Source of the DNA: a virus
Virus record (IMG/VR): IMGVR_UViG_3300042386_000246
Span: 1 to 36,792 of that record
DNA length: 36,792 nt
Direction: 5' to 3' (one strand)
The position numbers were made by a program, and so were the translations under genes. Each line of letters begins with the position of its first letter. Position 1 is the first letter of the stretch. Shown here piece by piece: positions 33,588 to 36,792 of the stretch. A model generated the notes under the pieces. It had not been told where the DNA came from and ran no database searches. It saw nothing but the letters and a program-made list of their open reading frames with translations.

Positions 33588-35489
33588 ATGCCAACAATAG
33601 AAGAATTATTTAAAAGTAAAAAATTAGTTAGTGGGCAAACTGCTGAACAACAATATGATATTCGTAATACTGCTGATTTACGAAGAAATCCATATAATGT
33701 TTTAATGACTCCATCTTTTAGAATTGCTGAAATTGGTAGAAGAAATTTATCAATCCGAACAAGAGAAAGAAGATTAGAAGAAGAAGTAACTGGACTAAGA
33801 ATATTAGCAACAACAACAAGCCCTTTTATATACGGAACTGATATAATTAAATTCACTACAAAAAGTAGAGGGATTGTGGATGATATGAAAAGTGGAGCTA
33901 AGGGTGTTAGTAATGGTGGTATATTAAGTACATTTTTAAATAAAGCAGAGAATTTAGGTAACAATATATTATCAAAATTAGGAGTTAAATTACCTGAACA
34001 ATTAATACCAAGCCGTATTGCTCTTAATAAAGATTTTGGAACAATAGGTCCATTAGGTCCTGGTGCAAAGCCGGGCGGAGAGTATGCAACTATGATTAGA
34101 TTACAAAAAATAAAATCAGCTGGTGCAGGAAATTTTTTAGGTAAAGTATTAGCCAATAACTTACAAGGAAGACCAAATGAAAATCAATTGATTGGTTCAG
34201 CTTTAGAAATTGGAAAAAAGGCGTTAAACAAATTATTATTGGGGTCACCATCGCAAGCAGCACAACTTAAAGCTAAATTGAGTGATACTGGTGAGACTGC
34301 AGGATACGCTAGTAATTATCCATATTCAAAAACTGTATTACCTTGGGTTGATGCGAGTACGATAGAAATTAGAGATGATTTATCTTCAAAGTATGTAACA
34401 TTTCCACAAAAAGAAATAGGTCCAGATGTTGAATGGGGTAAATATATTAGACCAAATGTAATAAAAACACCAAAAACAAAATTTAGTAGAAATGAAATAC
34501 AACGTAATAATAGTATTGAAAGAGTCAGAGCGATGTTTACAACATCAGATTACTTAAATAAACAGGTTTCATATCCATCAGCAACTGGGTTAAAAAATGA
34601 TTTAATCAAAGATGCGGAAAAGCAATTAGATGATTATGATTTTGTAACTTTAAAATTTTGGTCTGTTGTTAAAAAAGCAGCTGTAAATTTTAGAGCAACT
34701 ATAAGTGGATTATCTGAAACATTAACTCCTTCTTGGGATACTAACAAATTTATTGGAAATCCATTTAATTTTTATACATACAATGGTATTGAGAGGAGTC
34801 TAACATTTAGTTTTAAAGTATATTCTTTATCATATGATGAACATGTAGCAGCTTGGCAACGATTAAATTTTTTAACAAGTCTTACTTATCCACAAGGGTA
34901 TTCACAAAATTCAGTATATGCACCTTTTATTAAATTTACATTAGGAGATATGTTTAGAAATAAAGAAGCATATATAGATTCATTAACATATACAATTGAT
35001 GATAATTCACCTTGGGATATTGGTCTTGATGCTGAAACTAAAAATTGGAAATTGCCAAAAATTGTAAATGTTGATATTACGCTTAAATTAGTAGAAACAA
35101 TTGGAAGTACATATCAAAAAAGATTATATGGATATGGTGATGTTCCTGCTAATGTTTCAATTAAGCAAGATAGTAACAAAGAATTAAATGCGGATGGTTC
35201 TCCTAAAAAGAAAGAAGATGGCACTCAGACTGATGTAAAACAGGATTCAAATACAAAAAATCCATCCGAAGAAAAACCAAAAGAAAAAATAGGTCCACAT
35301 GGTATATTTGTAGAAAAATACAAAGATTTCAATATATACAAAAAACCAAAACCACCAAATATGCAATATTCGGTAAGAGATGGAGAGCAACCACTTCATA
35401 CAGGACCTGAAAGTAGAGGGGATGAGGGAGAATTACTACGTTATGAAAGAAAGTGGATTGATAATTTTATTGCAGAACCATCACGTTAA
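33588..35489 (+). CDS. Baseplate-tail tube junction protein (gp48/gp54-like)
   Basis: A 633-aa protein. Residues about 355-525 contain VNFRATISGLSETLTPSWD, GNPFNFYTYNGIERSLTFSF, HVAAWQRLNFLTSLTYP, GDMFRNKEAYIDSLTYTID and SPWDIG. This pattern fits the tube-like domain of T4-type baseplate tube initiator proteins. The N-terminal 350 residues are not recognised. Residues about 525-600 are a charged linker (many Lys, Asp, Ser), then a short conserved-looking end with HGIFVEKYKDFNIYKKP. In T4 the tape measure gene (29) is followed by 48 and 54, the same relative position. It would cap the baseplate and nucleate the tube. Assignment between gp48 and gp54 cannot be made by eye. Confidence 0.7.
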   Translation: MPTIEELFKSKKLVSGQTAEQQYDIRNTADLRRNPYNVLMTPSFRIAEIGRRNLSIRTRERRLEEEVTGLRILATTTSPFIYGTDIIKFTTKSRGIVDDMKSGAKGVSNGGILSTFLNKAENLGNNILSKLGVKLPEQLIPSRIALNKDFGTIGPLGPGAKPGGEYATMIRLQKIKSAGAGNFLGKVLANNLQGRPNENQLIGSALEIGKKALNKLLLGSPSQAAQLKAKLSDTGETAGYASNYPYSKTVLPWVDASTIEIRDDLSSKYVTFPQKEIGPDVEWGKYIRPNVIKTPKTKFSRNEIQRNNSIERVRAMFTTSDYLNKQVSYPSATGLKNDLIKDAEKQLDDYDFVTLKFWSVVKKAAVNFRATISGLSETLTPSWDTNKFIGNPFNFYTYNGIERSLTFSFKVYSLSYDEHVAAWQRLNFLTSLTYPQGYSQNSVYAPFIKFTLGDMFRNKEAYIDSLTYTIDDNSPWDIGLDAETKNWKLPKIVNVDITLKLVETIGSTYQKRLYGYGDVPANVSIKQDSNKELNADGSPKKKEDGTQTDVKQDSNTKNPSEEKPKEKIGPHGIFVEKYKDFNIYKKPKPPNMQYSVRDGEQPLHTGPESRGDEGELLRYERKWIDNFIAEPSR

Positions 35490-35514
35490 AAGATACAACA
35501 ATTGTAAATAAAAT

Positions 35515-35805
35515 ATGCAAAGCAGATATAAAAATAGTAGATTCAAAAAAACAATAGATGGTAGGGAGGTACTACAATCTAAAATATATCCTAATATCGC
35601 AAAAACGGATGATGATATATATGTTGCAACTGAAACTGGTGATAGATTTGATACATTAGCATATCAATTTTATAACGATTCTACTTTATGGTGGATAATT
35701 GCTTGTGCTAATAATATTCATAATGCAAATATTGGAATAAAGGAAGGAACGATTTTAAGAATACCACAAAATTACATTGATATTTTGCGTGATTTTGAAC
35801 AATAA
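35515..35805 (+). CDS. LysM-like baseplate wedge protein (gp53-like)
   Basis: A 96-aa protein. YPNIAKTDDDIYVATETGDR leads into a LysM-like core: DRFDTLAYQFYNDSTLWWII, ANNI, then KEGTILRIPQNY. This matches the small LysM-type tail proteins (gpX class) and the LysM-like part of T4 gp53. In baseplates such proteins link the wedge to the central hub rather than bind free peptidoglycan. It begins 25 nt after the gp48/54-like gene and ends 12 nt before the next one, so the three form one block. The A-rich leader has no Shine-Dalgarno. T4 gp53 is about twice as long, so gpX-like is an equally fair name. Confidence 0.75.
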   Translation: MQSRYKNSRFKKTIDGREVLQSKIYPNIAKTDDDIYVATETGDRFDTLAYQFYNDSTLWWIIACANNIHNANIGIKEGTILRIPQNYIDILRDFEQ

Positions 35806-35817
35806 TAATTTACATAT

Positions 35818-36792
35818 ATGTGGCCTAAGCTAAGTAACATTGAAGATAATATTTATATAAATTTAACATCTGAGGTATCCAGCAGTAAAGTAGGATTTAA
35901 TGCAAGTAAAAGAATGGCTTGGATTAGAGTTTTTTCTGGGGCAAGGGTGCTTGAATATGATAGTAGTAAAGATACTATTGTTAAAGATAAAGATGGAAAG
36001 GAGACAACAAAAAAAGGAACTAGAGCTAGAAATGGTCTTATATTATCATCTGTAAACCAATCCGATGTTTTTAAAGGTACTACTGAATTTACAAGTACAT
36101 ATGGTGATAGTGTTAGTAGTGGTGATATGGGTCTTAGTTGGGACGGTAACCCAATATCATCTGGAATAGGTGCACCATTAAGACCATCTCCAATTATAAC
36201 TGCATTGGAAATAAAAGAAGGCAAAGACCAAATATCAAGAGAATGCACATTAACTATGAAAGCATTTTCATTAGCCCAAATAGAGTTAATGCAGACTTAT
36301 TTTTTGGAACCTGGATATTCTTTATGTATTGAATATGGTTGGAATAGTGTAAATGGTATAAAAAGTGCAATTAATACAAATGTTAAAGAAAATAAAGCAC
36401 AACATATACTATCTCAAGCTGTAAATATAAATTTAGATTATAACAAATTACATTCAATACGTGTAAATTCTGCTGGAGACTATGATTCTTTTTTAGGATT
36501 TATAGTTGGTGGTACGGTATCATCTGATGGAGATAAATGGACAGTATCTGTTAAACTTAGAGGAGCTCCCGGATTACCAACATTTTTACAAACTCAAAAT
36601 AAATCACTACAAATTGATGGTAAGGGTGATATAGTTGATAAACCTGGAGAACCCAAACCTTATGGGGTATCTGAAACAGAAGAAGCAGGTAGTGGTGAAA
36701 TTCGTAGAGATAGAAGATTCAAAAATATGTTTAATCAGTTACCATCTCAAAGGCAAACTGACCAAGTACGAAAATTAATGCCCACAACTGAT
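35818..36792 (+). CDS. Probable baseplate hub protein, 3' end outside the window
   Basis: The frame is open from ATG 35818 to the last base, giving 325 codons with no stop. It starts MWPKLSNIEDNIYIN. Near residues 120-180 it has RPSPIITALEIKEGKDQISR, then CTLTMKAFSLAQIELMQTYF and LEPGYSLCIEYGWN. The last element resembles the L-x-x-G-x-x-[IL]-x-I-x-x-G turn of hub proteins (gp27/gpD type). The following strand-rich part (GFIVGGTVSSDGDKWTVSV) also fits. Its place after the gp48/54-like and LysM genes supports a baseplate role. I cannot tell whether it carries a lysozyme or spike domain, because the rest is not in the window. Confidence 0.6.
   Translation, partial: MWPKLSNIEDNIYINLTSEVSSSKVGFNASKRMAWIRVFSGARVLEYDSSKDTIVKDKDGKETTKKGTRARNGLILSSVNQSDVFKGTTEFTSTYGDSVSSGDMGLSWDGNPISSGIGAPLRPSPIITALEIKEGKDQISRECTLTMKAFSLAQIELMQTYFLEPGYSLCIEYGWNSVNGIKSAINTNVKENKAQHILSQAVNINLDYNKLHSIRVNSAGDYDSFLGFIVGGTVSSDGDKWTVSVKLRGAPGLPTFLQTQNKSLQIDGKGDIVDKPGEPKPYGVSETEEAGSGEIRRDRRFKNMFNQLPSQRQTDQVRKLMPTTD

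Overview
The window is a stretch of a tailed-phage genome (or a prophage or viral metagenome contig) carrying the tail module of a large contractile-tailed (myovirus-type, T4-like) phage. All convincing genes are on the + strand and packed tightly. The DNA is clearly AT-rich. Most starts lack a Shine-Dalgarno sequence and sit in A-rich leaders, which would fit a Bacteroidota-type host. Several repeat domains resemble ones I recall from marine T4-like phages. Host and habitat are inferences. No terminase, portal, capsid, replication, tRNA or integrase gene is visible, and both ends of the window cut through genes.

Layout, left to right. (1) 1-6291: the 3' part of a giant repeat-rich structural protein, then a 305-aa protein that combines a beta-sandwich with a divergent copy of the same repeat. 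(2) 6359-16468: a 3369-aa fibre with many short beta repeats, two cupredoxin-like domains and a stalk of about 1040 residues of Gly-Thr-Ser triplets. (3) 16480-18502: a PKD-like plus leucine-rich-repeat protein, a tail-fibre assembly chaperone and two small fibre or decoration proteins. (4) 18519-25877: a 2452-aa fibre with a second Gly-Thr-Ser stalk and a C-terminal S74 intramolecular chaperone. (5) 25882-26750: two small probable structural proteins, one with a dockerin/EF-hand-like loop. (6) 26896-29784: tail sheath and tail tube. (7) 29892-30846: a T4 gp26-like protein and an overlapping downstream frame that looks like a frameshifted tail-assembly-chaperone pair. (8) 30908-36792: a small unknown, the tape measure, a gp48/gp54-like tube-baseplate protein, a LysM/gp53-like wedge protein and the 5' part of a probable hub protein.

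Together these genes build the sheath, tube, length ruler, baseplate and an elaborate adhesion apparatus. Intergenic gaps repeatedly carry the octamer TATTTATA about 19-28 nt before a start codon (59 nt for the sheath), often just after a terminator-like hairpin. It behaves like a late-promoter element of this phage and is the reverse complement of the T4 late -10 box TATAAATA.

The strongest candidates for new biology are the TATTTATA promoter-like set, the T7 slippery site that would join the gp26-like gene to the next frame, and the two fibre-embedded cupredoxin domains with all four type-1 copper ligands in place.
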